Below, piece after piece: positions 8,294 to 15,849 of a DNA stretch of 37,707 nucleotides; the first letter of the stretch is position 1, and every line of letters starts with the position of its first letter. This DNA comes from Actinomycetota bacterium (GTDB taxonomy: Bacteria > Actinomycetota > Geothermincolia > Geothermincolales > RBG-13-55-18). The notes beneath the pieces were generated by a model that worked only from the letters and a program-made list of their open reading frames with translations, was not told where the DNA came from and ran no database searches. The position numbers and the translations under genes were made by a program. The stretch is taken from contig JABLXL010000034.1 in assembly GCA_013178005.1 (NCBI GenBank), positions 1 to 37,707 of the forward strand, given 5' to 3'.

Positions 8294-9468
8294 GGGAAGT
8301 ATACCTGGACAATTACGCGGCCACGCCCATGCTGCCCGAGGCTCGCGAGGCCATGCTTCCCTTCCTGGGAGAGAGATTCGGAAACCCCTCTTCACTGCAT
8401 TCCCGGGGGGACGCGGCCCGCGAGGCGGTGGAAGAGGCGCGCGAGAAGGTCGCCGCGCTGTTGGGTGCGGAGCCGGAGGAGATAGTGTTCACCTCCAGCG
8501 GCACCGAGGCCAACAACATGGCGGTGAAGGGAATAGCGGCGGGCTCGCGGCGCAAGGGCAGGCACATCGTCCTCTCCTCCATAGAGCACTTCTCCGTGTT
8601 GCACGCGGCGCGCTCCCTGGAGAAACAGGGCTACGAGCTGACCTTGGTGCCCGTCGACGCCAACGGCGCGATCGACCTCGGGGAGCTGGAAGCCGCCATA
8701 GGTGACTACACCGTGCTGGTGTCGGTGATGGCCGCCAACGGGGAGATAGGCACCATCCAGCCCATCGCAGAGGCGTCACGCATCGCCGCGGAGAAGGATG
8801 TCCCGTTCCATACCGACGCGGTCGCCGCTGCGGGCACCCTGCCCCTGGACGTTAAGGAGCTGGGGGTCTCGGCCCTTTCCATCTCCTCCGACCTCATCTA
8901 TGGACCCCAGGGCGTGGGGGCGCTCTGGGTCAAACGGGGGCTGCGCGTCATCCCGCTGCTCGACGGCGGGGTGCAGGAGGGGGGGCGCAGGGGAGGCACG
9001 GAGAACGTGGCCGGCATCGTGGGCATGGGGGCGGCGGCCGAGGTCGCCAAGCGGGACATGGCGGAGAGGAGCAGGCGACTGTCCGCCCTGCGCGACGCCC
9101 TCATATCCGCCCTTCCCGGCAGGATAGAGCACCTTTACCTCACGGGCCACCCCGAAAACCGCCTTGCCTGGAACGCCAGCTTCGCGGTGGAGTTCATCGA
9201 GGGCGAGGGCATGCTCCTCTTCCTGGACCAGAGGGGAGTGGCGGTCTCCAGCGGTTCCGCCTGCACCTCCCGCGCCCTCAAGGGCTCTCATGTGCTCTCC
9301 GCCTGCGGCATCCCGGCGGAGCGGGCGCAGGGATCCATACTCTTCAGCTTCGGCCTCCAGAACACCATGGAGGACGTGGATTACGTCCTGGAGGTCTTCC
9401 CTCCCATCGTGGAGAGGTTGCGGCAGATGTCGCCGCTTTACGCCAAATACCTTAAGGAAAGGGGGTAA
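8290..9468 (+). CDS. Cysteine desulfurase (NifS/IscS) homologue lacking the PLP-binding lysine
   Basis: The 392-residue protein aligns along its length with IscS/NifS: 'GTEANN' at 71-76, 'IEH' with His100, Asp176, and 'SSGSACTS' with the sulfur-accepting Cys325. The segment that should read S-x-H-K-x-Y-G-P-K reads S-S-D-L-I-Y-G-P-Q (199-207), so the Schiff-base lysine is Leu202 and the preceding His is Asp. The Gln that contacts PLP (D-A-x-Q) is Ala179, and both Arg of 'IRFSLGR' are Leu (351, 356). Classical cysteine desulfurase activity is therefore unlikely. From memory, Archaeoglobus fulgidus IscS also lacks this lysine and works as an IscU partner without bound PLP. The frame is intact and codon use normal, so this is a conserved variant rather than a decaying gene. 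IscU lies 5 nt downstream. Confidence 0.93.
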   Translation: MREVYLDNYAATPMLPEAREAMLPFLGERFGNPSSLHSRGDAAREAVEEAREKVAALLGAEPEEIVFTSSGTEANNMAVKGIAAGSRRKGRHIVLSSIEHFSVLHAARSLEKQGYELTLVPVDANGAIDLGELEAAIGDYTVLVSVMAANGEIGTIQPIAEASRIAAEKDVPFHTDAVAAAGTLPLDVKELGVSALSISSDLIYGPQGVGALWVKRGLRVIPLLDGGVQEGGRRGGTENVAGIVGMGAAAEVAKRDMAERSRRLSALRDALISALPGRIEHLYLTGHPENRLAWNASFAVEFIEGEGMLLFLDQRGVAVSSGSACTSRALKGSHVLSACGIPAERAQGSILFSFGLQNTMEDVDYVLEVFPPIVERLRQMSPLYAKYLKERG

Positions 9469-9473
9469 CGCGC

Positions 9474-9857
9474 ATGGCACAGTACAGCGACGTGGTAATG
9501 GAACACTTTACCAACCCGCGCAACGTGGGCGAGATCGAGGACGCCGACGGCGTGGGAGAAGTTGGGAACCCGGTCTGTGGGGACATGATGACCTTCTACG
9601 TCAAGGTGGGCGAGGACGGCCGCCTGGAGGACGTGAAGTTCAAGACCTTCGGCTGCGGGGCGGCCATCGCCGTCTCCAGCATGGTGAGCGAGATGGCCAA
9701 GGGTAAAACGGTGGAGGAAGCCCTGAAGATAACCCGCGACGACGTGGCTCGGGAGCTGGGAGGGCTTCCCAAGCAGAAGATGCATTGTTCCAACCTGGGG
9801 GCTGACGCCCTCCACCTCGCCATAGAGGACTACCTGAAAAGGAAAGGAAAGAGCTGA
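9474..9857 (+). CDS. iscU: Fe-S cluster scaffold protein IscU/NifU N-domain
   Basis: A 127-residue protein of the IscU/NifU-N family, the scaffold on which [2Fe-2S] clusters are built before transfer to client proteins. All ligands are present: Cys in 'NPVCGD' followed by the conserved Asp, Cys in 'FGCGAAIA', and His-Cys in 'MHCSNLG'. Length is typical. The ribosome site AAGGAAAGGGGG precedes the ATG, only 5 nt after the IscS-like stop. Pairing with a lysine-less IscS suggests either the IscS-like Cys serves as the fourth cluster ligand in a complex, or sulfur comes from other carriers in the operon (inference). Confidence 0.95.
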   Translation: MAQYSDVVMEHFTNPRNVGEIEDADGVGEVGNPVCGDMMTFYVKVGEDGRLEDVKFKTFGCGAAIAVSSMVSEMAKGKTVEEALKITRDDVARELGGLPKQKMHCSNLGADALHLAIEDYLKRKGKS

Positions 9858-9858
9858 C

Positions 9859-10047
9859 ATGGAAGGGAAAGACAACATGGACAGGGCGACGTGCAAATGC
9901 CCGTTCTGCGACGAGGAGGTCGCCTTCTGCGCGGATCTGCCCGTCACCTGCCGGTCGTGTTCGATAGTCATCGTGGCCTGCTCGTCCTGCGGGGGGCCGG
10001 TGCGCGAGGGAAGCGAGACCTGCCCTTCCTGCGGCGGGAAGCCTTGA
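9859..10047 (+). CDS. Double zinc-ribbon small protein (62 aa)
   Basis: A 62-residue Cys-rich protein with CxxC-type pairs 'CKCPFC', 'CRSC', 'CSSC' and 'CPSC' plus a further Cys in 'FCAD', enough for two zinc-ribbon knuckles. The second half (ACSSCGGPVREGSETCPSCG) is a standard zinc-ribbon. ATG 9859 lies 1 nt after the iscU stop; ATG 9877, with GGAAGGG upstream, is an alternative giving 56 residues. Located between iscU and a DsrE-like gene, it may be a Zn structural adaptor or a thiol carrier. No specific family is recognised. Confidence 0.85.
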   Translation: MEGKDNMDRATCKCPFCDEEVAFCADLPVTCRSCSIVIVACSSCGGPVREGSETCPSCGGKP

Positions 10048-10098
10048 GGCGCGCCGCGCCCGGGCCTGGGCATCCGGTGTCGGAAGGAGGTGCCGTCC

Positions 10099-10584
10099 AT
10101 GGACGATAATAAGGAAAAGGCGACCATCGTGGTCTTCAGCGGAGAACTCGACCGCGCCCTGGCGGCTTTCAACATCGCCACCACGGCGGCCTCCATGGGC
10201 ATGGAGGTCACTATGTTCTTCACCTTCTGGGGGCTCAACGTGGTGGCCAGGGAGAGGTCCGGCGGGAGCGGGCGCAGCGGACTCCAGAGGATGCTGGGGC
10301 TCATGAACCGCGGTGGAGCCCGGCGCCTTAAACTGTCACGCCTCGACATGCTGGGGGGCGGCAGGGCGGCCATGAAGAGGCTGATGCGGGAACACCGCAT
10401 GCCCTCGCTGGAGGAGATGATCCACATGGCCGACGAGCTGGGGGTGCGCTTCATCGCCTGCACCACCTCCATGGCCCTCATGGGCCTGGGTGAGGAGGAC
10501 TTCATCCCCGAGGTGGACGAGTTCGCGGGCGCCGCCACCTACGTGGAGAAGGCTTCGGGATCCGCGATAAATCTCTTCATCTAG
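10099..10584 (+). CDS. DsrE/DsrF/DrsH-like family protein
   Basis: A 161-residue cytoplasmic protein of the DsrE-like fold: a Rossmann-like beta strand 'ATIVVFSGELDRALAAFNIA', then 'GMEVTMFFTFWGLNVV', a long basic helical insertion, and a C-terminal 'FIACTTSMALMGL' strand. The only Cys is in this last motif, the position used by DsrE-family proteins to carry persulfide sulfur. The start was set at ATG 10099 by the GGAAGGAGG 10 nt upstream; an in-frame GTG at 10090 overlaps that site. It is followed by TusA, its usual partner in sulfur relay. A role in moving sulfane sulfur between TusA and the IscU scaffold is inference. Confidence 0.88.
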   Translation: MDDNKEKATIVVFSGELDRALAAFNIATTAASMGMEVTMFFTFWGLNVVARERSGGSGRSGLQRMLGLMNRGGARRLKLSRLDMLGGGRAAMKRLMREHRMPSLEEMIHMADELGVRFIACTTSMALMGLGEEDFIPEVDEFAGAATYVEKASGSAINLFI

Positions 10585-10666
10585 GCGCACGTTCGCGGCT
10601 GGAACCCCGGGACGCCGGCGCTTGACCCAACGGACGGGAAAGGGATATGGAAAAGGAGGTGCGGAT

Positions 10667-10897
10667 ATGAAGGCGGACAGGACGCTTGACTGCGTGGGCC
10701 TGTACTGCCCCATGCCCATCGTCAAGACCTCCCAGGAGATAAAGGAGCTGGCGGAAGGCGAGGTCCTTGAGGTCATCGCGGACGACAAGGGCATAAAGAG
10801 CGACATGCCCGCGTGGTGCTCCAAGACCGGGCACGAGTTCATGGGCATCGAGGAGGAGGACGGAGAGTACCACGTCTTCGTGCGTAAGAAGGGTTGA
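10667..10897 (+). CDS. TusA-family sulfur carrier
   Basis: A 76-residue SirA/TusA/YeeD-family protein. It contains the signature 'LYCPMPIV' near residue 14, whose Cys in the CPxP motif carries persulfide. 'GEVLEVIADDKGIKSDMPAWC' is the second strand-helix element, with a second Cys as in many family members. The start at ATG 10667 follows AAGGAGG. It is the fifth gene of the sulfur operon, 82 nt after the DsrE-like gene. TusA proteins receive sulfur from desulfurases or rhodaneses and hand it to DsrE proteins or to tRNA, cofactor or dissimilatory pathways; which acceptor applies is not shown by sequence. Confidence 0.94.
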   Translation: MKADRTLDCVGLYCPMPIVKTSQEIKELAEGEVLEVIADDKGIKSDMPAWCSKTGHEFMGIEEEDGEYHVFVRKKG

Positions 10898-11024
10898 GGG
10901 GGTGGCCGGGACCACCTTTGTGTGCACGCCGGCAAGACCCGGTGGCCTGCAGACGAACGGGCGTTTACGTTGTACGGACAGGAAAGAGGCTTCCGTCCTC
11001 TGGAGAGACGCGAAAGGGGGAGGC

Positions 11025-11522
11025 ATGGGAGAGAAGACGCGTAAAAACCTGTACGAAGCCTACACCGGGGAATCCAAGGCGGTGGTCAGGCTCAAGGCCT
11101 TCGCCATGAAGGCGGAGGAGGAGGAATACGAGGGCGTTGCCAAGCTTTTCCGGGCGGTGGCCGAATCGGAATCCGTGCACGCCTTCAATAACCTGCGCCT
11201 GCTGCGGGAGATCAAGGACACCGAGACCAATCTGGAGGAGGCCCTGGCCAGCGAGCAGAAGATAGCTGCCGTGGGCTATGACTCCTTCATCGCCGAGGCG
11301 GAGGCGGAGGGAGAAAAGGCGGCAGCCACCATGTTCGCGTACGCGCGAGATGTGGAGGAAAGGCACGCCAAGCTCTACGAGGGGGCATTGCAGCACATGG
11401 TCGCGGACCGCGTGCCCAACTATTACGTGTGTAGCGTTTGCGGATACGTCGCCGACGACGTGATCCCCGAGAAGTGTCCCATCTGCGGGGCGCCCGAGGA
11501 CCAGTTCTTCGAGGTTGAATAG
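11025..11522 (+). CDS. Rubrerythrin
   Basis: A 165-residue non-haem diiron peroxidase. The four-helix domain (about 1-125) shows the ligand motifs 'GESKA', 'ESESVHA' and 'DVEERHAKLY'. The C-terminal rubredoxin domain has two CxxC pairs ('YVCSVCGY' and 'KCPICGAP') for one Fe. Rubrerythrins detoxify peroxide in anaerobes using NAD(P)H-derived electrons via rubredoxin. The chosen start is ATG 11025, preceded by GGGGGAGGC; sequence upstream in frame reads as non-coding. Length is at the short end for the family, consistent with the compact form. As the last gene of the operon it would protect Fe-S and persulfide chemistry from oxidants (inference). Confidence 0.95.
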   Translation: MGEKTRKNLYEAYTGESKAVVRLKAFAMKAEEEEYEGVAKLFRAVAESESVHAFNNLRLLREIKDTETNLEEALASEQKIAAVGYDSFIAEAEAEGEKAAATMFAYARDVEERHAKLYEGALQHMVADRVPNYYVCSVCGYVADDVIPEKCPICGAPEDQFFEVE

Positions 11523-11605
11523 GCCTCGGTCATCCTCTTCCCGCCCCCGCCCCCTGGCGGCGCCAGTAAGGTGTCCCCCTGGGCTTAACGAATCACGGCA
11601 CTAAC

Positions 11606-11638
11606 GAGGGAAAGGCTTCCGCTGGAAGCCTTTCCCTC
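11606..11638. terminator. Perfect 15-bp hairpin, probably a bidirectional terminator
   Basis: The left arm 11606-11620 and right arm 11624-11638 pair without mismatch around the loop GCT. It sits between the convergent rubrerythrin and coiled-coil genes. No long T tract is present, so termination efficiency is uncertain. Confidence 0.7.
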
Positions 11639-11668
11639 CGAATCCGTCTCCGGTATTGCCGAAATCGG

Positions 11669-11899
11669 CTATTCCATCCCGCACTGCTTGAGGGATTCCA
11701 TCACCTCGGCGAGGACCTTCTTCCTCTTCTCGATCTCCGCCAGCTTGGACTCTACGTCCTGCATCTCGGGATCGAAAACGCAGGCCCCGAAGGAGCAGTC
11801 AACGCCCGCAAGCTCCTGCAGCTTGCCCGCGAGCACCTTTAGCTCCTCTTCATAGCCCGCTATCTCCTTGTTCAGAAGTTCTTCCTTCTCGCTCGTCAT
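11669..11899 (-). CDS. Small coiled-coil protein with paired Cys (76 aa)
   Basis: The product is mostly charged heptad-like helix: residues 3-30 (EKEELLNKEIAGYEEELKVL) and 45-70 (VESKLAEIEKRKKVLAEVME). Between them is a loop 'VDCSFGACVFD' with two Cys four residues apart, and a third Cys is near the C-terminus. It would form an antiparallel helical hairpin in the cytoplasm. The start was set at ATG 11899, 8 nt after AAGGAGG; the frame extends upstream to 11941 but without a ribosome site. A TATAAT at 11945-11940 fits as its promoter. It faces the rubrerythrin gene. Family and function are unknown; the Cys loop might bind metal or form a disulfide. Confidence 0.75.
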   Translation of the reverse strand: MTSEKEELLNKEIAGYEEELKVLAGKLQELAGVDCSFGACVFDPEMQDVESKLAEIEKRKKVLAEVMESLKQCGME

Positions 11900-11939
11900 C
11901 GATGCTACCTCCTTCTTGGTCGAAACGATTGTCCCATAC

Positions 11940-11945
11940 ATTATA
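11940..11945 (-). promoter_or_regulatory. -10 element for the coiled-coil gene
   Basis: TATAAT on the minus strand lies about 40 nt before the ATG at 11899. The -35 region is poor. Confidence 0.4.
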
Positions 11946-12290
11946 CCCGAACCCAGCGGCTTTTCACCGACCGCCGGAGAGGAGACGGAGCGCTATAACG
12001 CATGGATCAAACATCTGGGAGGTCGCCCCTTTCATCTTGCTGAATTTGCCTGTTCTATCAGGGTGACATTGCATTCTCCCCACCTCTTTCAAATCCCGGA
12101 AACCACCTATCAAAACGGAATGGCATCGCGCTGACCCGTATGACCCGTCGCGACGCCGGTTTTCCCTTATGGGCCCCATTACGACCGCCGTCGACCGCTG
12201 GGACCAGGGCACCCGTGGAGCCGCCAAGGAATCACGCCCGGGTAAAAGAGCTCAACCCCCACGGAAGCGCATGCGTCCTGATGATCCGTT
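11946..12290. other. Intergenic, nothing recognised
   Basis: No frame in this 345-nt stretch has a ribosome site and plausible product. It should hold the terminator of the polysaccharide deacetylase gene, but no clear hairpin with T tract was seen. Confidence 0.5.
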
Positions 12291-14243
12291 TCAAGGCATC
12301 GCGCGCTCGAAATAGAGGGCGCGCTCCGCCACGATGCCCTCCTCGCACCATACCTCCATGGCCACCTCGGCACGCTCCCCCACCTCGCCGCCCACATCCA
12401 CCGTCACCCGCCCGGACGGCGGGAGCGCATACTCGCGCTCCAACTCCTCCTCCCCGCACACATACTTCACCCGCGCGGTAAATTCGCGCGGATGCGGGTT
12501 GAAGAGGGCGAGCCACTGGCGGAACCCCGCACCAGTGCTCCCCTCCGCGAAGAGCCACCGCTCCGAGGCCTCCGCCTCCCCCACGTCACAGAAACCCCCC
12601 GCAACGTTCTGCGCCTGGAAATACACCGCGCGCTCAGCGGTCACAGGCAGCAGGCTCACCAGCTCCAGGGAATAGTCGCAAGCGGTCGGGAGGAAGGAAT
12701 CGAGGCATAACGTCTTCCGTTCACCCGCTCCCAGGCTCATCCTTTCCTCGCGCACGGAACCGTCGGAGACGTACATCCTCGCGACCAGCCAGGTCGGCTG
12801 GGCGCAGGGGTTGAAGAGCGCAAGGTAGGCATGGAAGCTCTCCCGGGTGGTGCCCTCGGCGAAATAGAGCCGAGCGGCCGGCCGCGCCATGCCCGCCGAA
12901 CAGCTCGCCCCCGAGTACAGCCCCTCGTAGAGAAAGTATTGAGAGCGTTCCACGGCCACCAGCTCGCTTGCGAACACGGTCGCGGAATAGTCGCCCTCCG
13001 GCAAAAGGTCGTTCACGCGCAGGGTTATCCGGGAGAAAGGACGCATCTCCATGCTTTCGGACCAAGCCTCTCCCGCCGCGCCGTGGAAGGACACGTCGAC
13101 GTCGGCGGTCTTCCCCGTGGGGTTGAAGACGACCAGGTACTCCTCGAAACCAGGACGCACCGTGCCCTCGGGGAAATAGTGGGCGGCGGCGCCCTCCGTG
13201 GCTCCCCTGGAAGTCGAGCCACCCCCGAAACCCGCGCCGCGGGAAAAGAAGAGCGTCCGCTCAGCCGCCACGGGCTGGGAGGACTCCAGGACCACCGAGA
13301 CGTCCCCCTTCCAGGGAACCTCCCGGTTGACGGCGAGGGAAAGGCGGCGGCGGCCCGGCACCTCGTACTCCCTCTGGACCTCCTCGCCCCCGGAGTAGTA
13401 CCTGGCCCGCACGGCGGCCGGGGTTTCGTTGGGGTTGAACAGTAGCAACCACTCCTCAAAACCGTCCCGGGTGGTGCCCTCGGCGAAGATGTGTCGCAAC
13501 GAGGGCTCCCTCTCCCCGGCGCCGGCCTCCCCTCCCCTTACCAGCTTTTTCCATCCATATAGCTCGCTCAGGGTCACGAAAGCGAATCCCCGCTCCCGCA
13601 GGCCGGCGACGATGCCGGTCACCAGGTCGATGGTATTCCGGCCGCCGAAATGGAAGAGGATGATGCTCCCGTCCCTCGCCGAGGCCACGATGCGGTTGAT
13701 GCGCTCTTGCACCGACAATGACGTGTTCAAGGCGTCCATGCTGTCGAAATCCCACATTACCGGGGAGAAACCTGCCGACGCCGCGACGGCGTTCACCCTG
13801 GCGTCGATAAAGCCGCCGGGAGGGCGGAAGATGGGCAGGCTCTGCCCGGTTATGGAGGTTATCACCGCCTGGCAGGCGTTCAGCTCCGCAACGATCTGCT
13901 GGTCCGTGAGTTTGGTAAGCCAGGGGTGGTTCTGGGTGTGGTTGCAGACATCCCACCCCAGGGCATCCATTTCCTTCAATAGCGCCGGGTTCCGCTGCGC
14001 CCACGATCCGATGACGAAGGCGGAGGCTGCAATGCCCTGTGAGGACAGAAAATCCAGGATGCGGTGGTCCAGGCCGTAGCCGTCGTCGAAGGTGAGCACG
14101 ACGCGGGGTTGCGAAGATGCCGCCGCTGCGCCCGCCCCCAGCGGGATCCCTCCGAGGCACCCGAGCGAAGCCGCCGCCACGCACGCGATCGCCACCAGGG
14201 CGGCCTTTATGGGCGAACCTCCCGTGAAACGCCTGCCGGTCAA
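12291..14243 (-). CDS. Secreted polysaccharide deacetylase with four C-terminal YLAEG-type beta domains
   Basis: This protein of about 650 residues begins with a signal peptide (RR, then a hydrophobic stretch ending GAGAAAASSQ). Residues about 47-245 are a NodB/CE4 deacetylase: 'TFDDGY' (motif 1), 'HTQNHP' (motif 2), 'RPPGG' (motif 3), 'WDFDSMDA' and 'ILFHFGG'. The metal-binding Asp and His residues are present, so it is probably an active esterase removing N- or O-acetyl groups from extracellular glycans. Four tandem domains of about 95-110 residues follow, each 'FAEGTT..GFEEWLLLFNP...AERxxYF', related to the domains at 1-120 and 36737-37344. They are probably wall- or glycan-binding. The start is TTG 14243, in a TTGA overlap with the stop of the upstream gene and preceded by GAGGTG, suggesting coupled translation. 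Starts further upstream would lie inside the neighbouring gene. Confidence 0.9.
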   Translation of the reverse strand: MTGRRFTGGSPIKAALVAIACVAAASLGCLGGIPLGAGAAAASSQPRVVLTFDDGYGLDHRILDFLSSQGIAASAFVIGSWAQRNPALLKEMDALGWDVCNHTQNHPWLTKLTDQQIVAELNACQAVITSITGQSLPIFRPPGGFIDARVNAVAASAGFSPVMWDFDSMDALNTSLSVQERINRIVASARDGSIILFHFGGRNTIDLVTGIVAGLRERGFAFVTLSELYGWKKLVRGGEAGAGEREPSLRHIFAEGTTRDGFEEWLLLFNPNETPAAVRARYYSGGEEVQREYEVPGRRRLSLAVNREVPWKGDVSVVLESSQPVAAERTLFFSRGAGFGGGSTSRGATEGAAAHYFPEGTVRPGFEEYLVVFNPTGKTADVDVSFHGAAGEAWSESMEMRPFSRITLRVNDLLPEGDYSATVFASELVAVERSQYFLYEGLYSGASCSAGMARPAARLYFAEGTTRESFHAYLALFNPCAQPTWLVARMYVSDGSVREERMSLGAGERKTLCLDSFLPTACDYSLELVSLLPVTAERAVYFQAQNVAGGFCDVGEAEASERWLFAEGSTGAGFRQWLALFNPHPREFTARVKYVCGEEELEREYALPPSGRVTVDVGGEVGERAEVAMEVWCEEGIVAERALYFERAMP

Positions 14244-15187
14244 CGCGCCAGCACCTCGATCACGTCCCCGATGGCCCTGCGTGCCACCCTTGCATCGGCG
14301 CCTCCCGAGAGCACGTAGCACACCCTCTCCGGGAACACCTCCTTTACCTTGCGTGCAAAGGAGGCGTACACCCCGTCTCCCAGCTCGAAGGCGCCGTAAT
14401 CATCGCGGTGGCTGTCGTGCCCGAAGATCACGAAAAGCAGGTCGTGCTCAAATGCGCGGGCCGCCTCAAGGGCCTCGCCCACTCCCTCCAGGAAGCGCCG
14501 GTCATCCGCGTTGTGGGGAAGGGCGATGTCCAGGTTATGAAGCCCCTCGCCCTTGATCATGGGGTGCCCCGAGTGAAAGTTGACGTGCAGGACCTCGGCA
14601 TCGGGCCCGAGAATGTCCCTGGTCCCGTCGCCGAAATGCGGATCGATGTCTATGATCGCGAACCGCCGCAGGTCGGATCTTTCCCGCAGGTGCGTCACCG
14701 CCATGGCCACGTCGTTTAGGAAACAGAAGCCCCAGAAACCATCGTGGGAGGCGTGATGGCCCGCCGCGCCCACGAAACAGAAAGAGGAGAGGGCTCTCCC
14801 CTCCCCCGCCTCGGATGCCCCCATGACCACCGACCCGGCGGAGAGCAGGGCGATATCGTAATACCCGCTGGCCTTCACCCCCCGGAGATGTGATTCGCTG
14901 TGCACTTCCGCGGCGAGGTCATCGTCCGCCGGGGTGGCCTCCATGACGCGCACGCCCTCCAGGTCCAGCAGTCCCCGCGACCCCAGCTCCTCGAAGGCGG
15001 GGGCCACGCGGCCTTTGAGCGCCGGGTATCCATGCGCCCCGAAGTCTTGATGGTATACGACCGTAACCTTGCAGGGAGACGGGCTATCGATCATCTCCCG
15101 GACCAATGCCACCACCTCCCAGGGAAGTCGGCGCCGGTACGCGACATGCCTGGATCTCTCGCTGCTTTCGAGAAGAGTATACCCCAT
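14240..15187 (-). CDS. Histone deacetylase-fold family protein (AcuC/HDAC-like)
   Basis: A 315-residue arginase/HDAC-fold protein. Catalytic motifs are intact: 'GHHASHDGFWGFCFLND' (the His-His pair and substrate channel), 'IDIDPHFGDGT' (Zn ligands Asp and His), and 'FGHDSHRDD' (third Zn ligand). It would hydrolyse acetyl-lysine, acetylpolyamine or a related acyl amide in the cytoplasm. There is no signal peptide. The ATG at 15187 has GAAGAGAG immediately upstream; a later start near 15094 is possible but has no better site. Its stop overlaps the TTG start of the secreted polysaccharide deacetylase, linking two unrelated deacetylase folds in one transcript. Confidence 0.9.
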   Translation of the reverse strand: MGYTLLESSERSRHVAYRRRLPWEVVALVREMIDSPSPCKVTVVYHQDFGAHGYPALKGRVAPAFEELGSRGLLDLEGVRVMEATPADDDLAAEVHSESHLRGVKASGYYDIALLSAGSVVMGASEAGEGRALSSFCFVGAAGHHASHDGFWGFCFLNDVAMAVTHLRERSDLRRFAIIDIDPHFGDGTRDILGPDAEVLHVNFHSGHPMIKGEGLHNLDIALPHNADDRRFLEGVGEALEAARAFEHDLLFVIFGHDSHRDDYGAFELGDGVYASFARKVKEVFPERVCYVLSGGADARVARRAIGDVIEVLAR

Positions 15188-15540
15188 CTCTCTTCACTTA
15201 CCATCGTCTTCCATCAACCCGCGTTGTACGCCGGCGTCCCGCGCCGGAGAGCGGCACGGGACACCATGCCGGCTGGACATGGGTGAGCAGGGCATCGGGA
15301 TAGCAAGCTTACCCCGATGCCATAAACTTTTCACAGGCGTTTTCAGGTTAGAGGCCATTCATGTGAGAACATCATCATCCCAGCGATACAAATTGCTTTG
15401 CCAGGACCGTAGCGCGTGCGGAAAGGGTGTTTTATAATCACACACATTCGGACTGGGACGGGGTCCGGGCCGGCCTTCATCCCCGCGACATCTTCAGCAC
15501 GGGGCACGGCCTTGCCCCACGCGATGCAGGGAGGTAAACG
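15188..15540. other. Intergenic, divergent HDAC/GYD region with a promoter for the GYD gene
   Basis: No gene is seen. TATAAT at 15433-15438 lies about 100 nt before the GYD ATG and is flanked by GTGT (15427-15430) and ACAC (15440-15443), a small dyad centred on the -10. This could be an operator half-pair or chance. No -35 is evident. Confidence 0.45.
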
Positions 15541-15825
15541 ATGCCTATCTTCGTCATGATAACCAAGCTCACGGACCAGGGCGCCAACACCGTCAACCGC
15601 GACCCCGGACGCATCAAGGAGGTCAACCGGGACGTAGAGGAGCTGGGCGCGAGGGTGCTGGCGCAGTACGCGCTGCTGGGAGAGGACGACTTCCTGAACA
15701 TCCTCGAGGCCCCGGACACCGAGACGGTGATGCGCATCTCCCTGAAGCTGGCCTCCCGCGGCACCCTGCGCATAAGGACCATGGCCGCGCTGCCCGTCGA
15801 CGATTTCATCAAGTCCATTAAATAG
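15541..15825 (+). CDS. GYD-domain protein, copy 1
   Basis: A 94-residue protein of the GYD family, small ferredoxin-like-fold dimers of unknown function. It begins 'MPIFVMITKLTDQGANTV', has a central 'DPGRIKEVNRDVEELGARVLAQYALLGEDDFLNI' and ends 'LPVDDFIKSI'. The eponymous G-x-Y/F-D turn reads G-E-D-D-F here. GGGAGG precedes the ATG. It is about 60% identical by eye to copy 2 at 16175-16459, with the same length, so the pair arose by tandem duplication. The two are separated by a 101-bp tandem repeat. Function is unknown. Confidence 0.92.
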   Translation: MPIFVMITKLTDQGANTVNRDPGRIKEVNRDVEELGARVLAQYALLGEDDFLNILEAPDTETVMRISLKLASRGTLRIRTMAALPVDDFIKSIK

Positions 15826-15849
15826 GCCGATACGATCTTTTTAAGATGG

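Noticed and set aside
8887-8915. Frameshift or sequencing error destroying the IscS lysine
   Set aside because: The reading frame and flanking motifs are intact on both sides, and several other PLP-contact positions are also changed, so the loss looks genuine.
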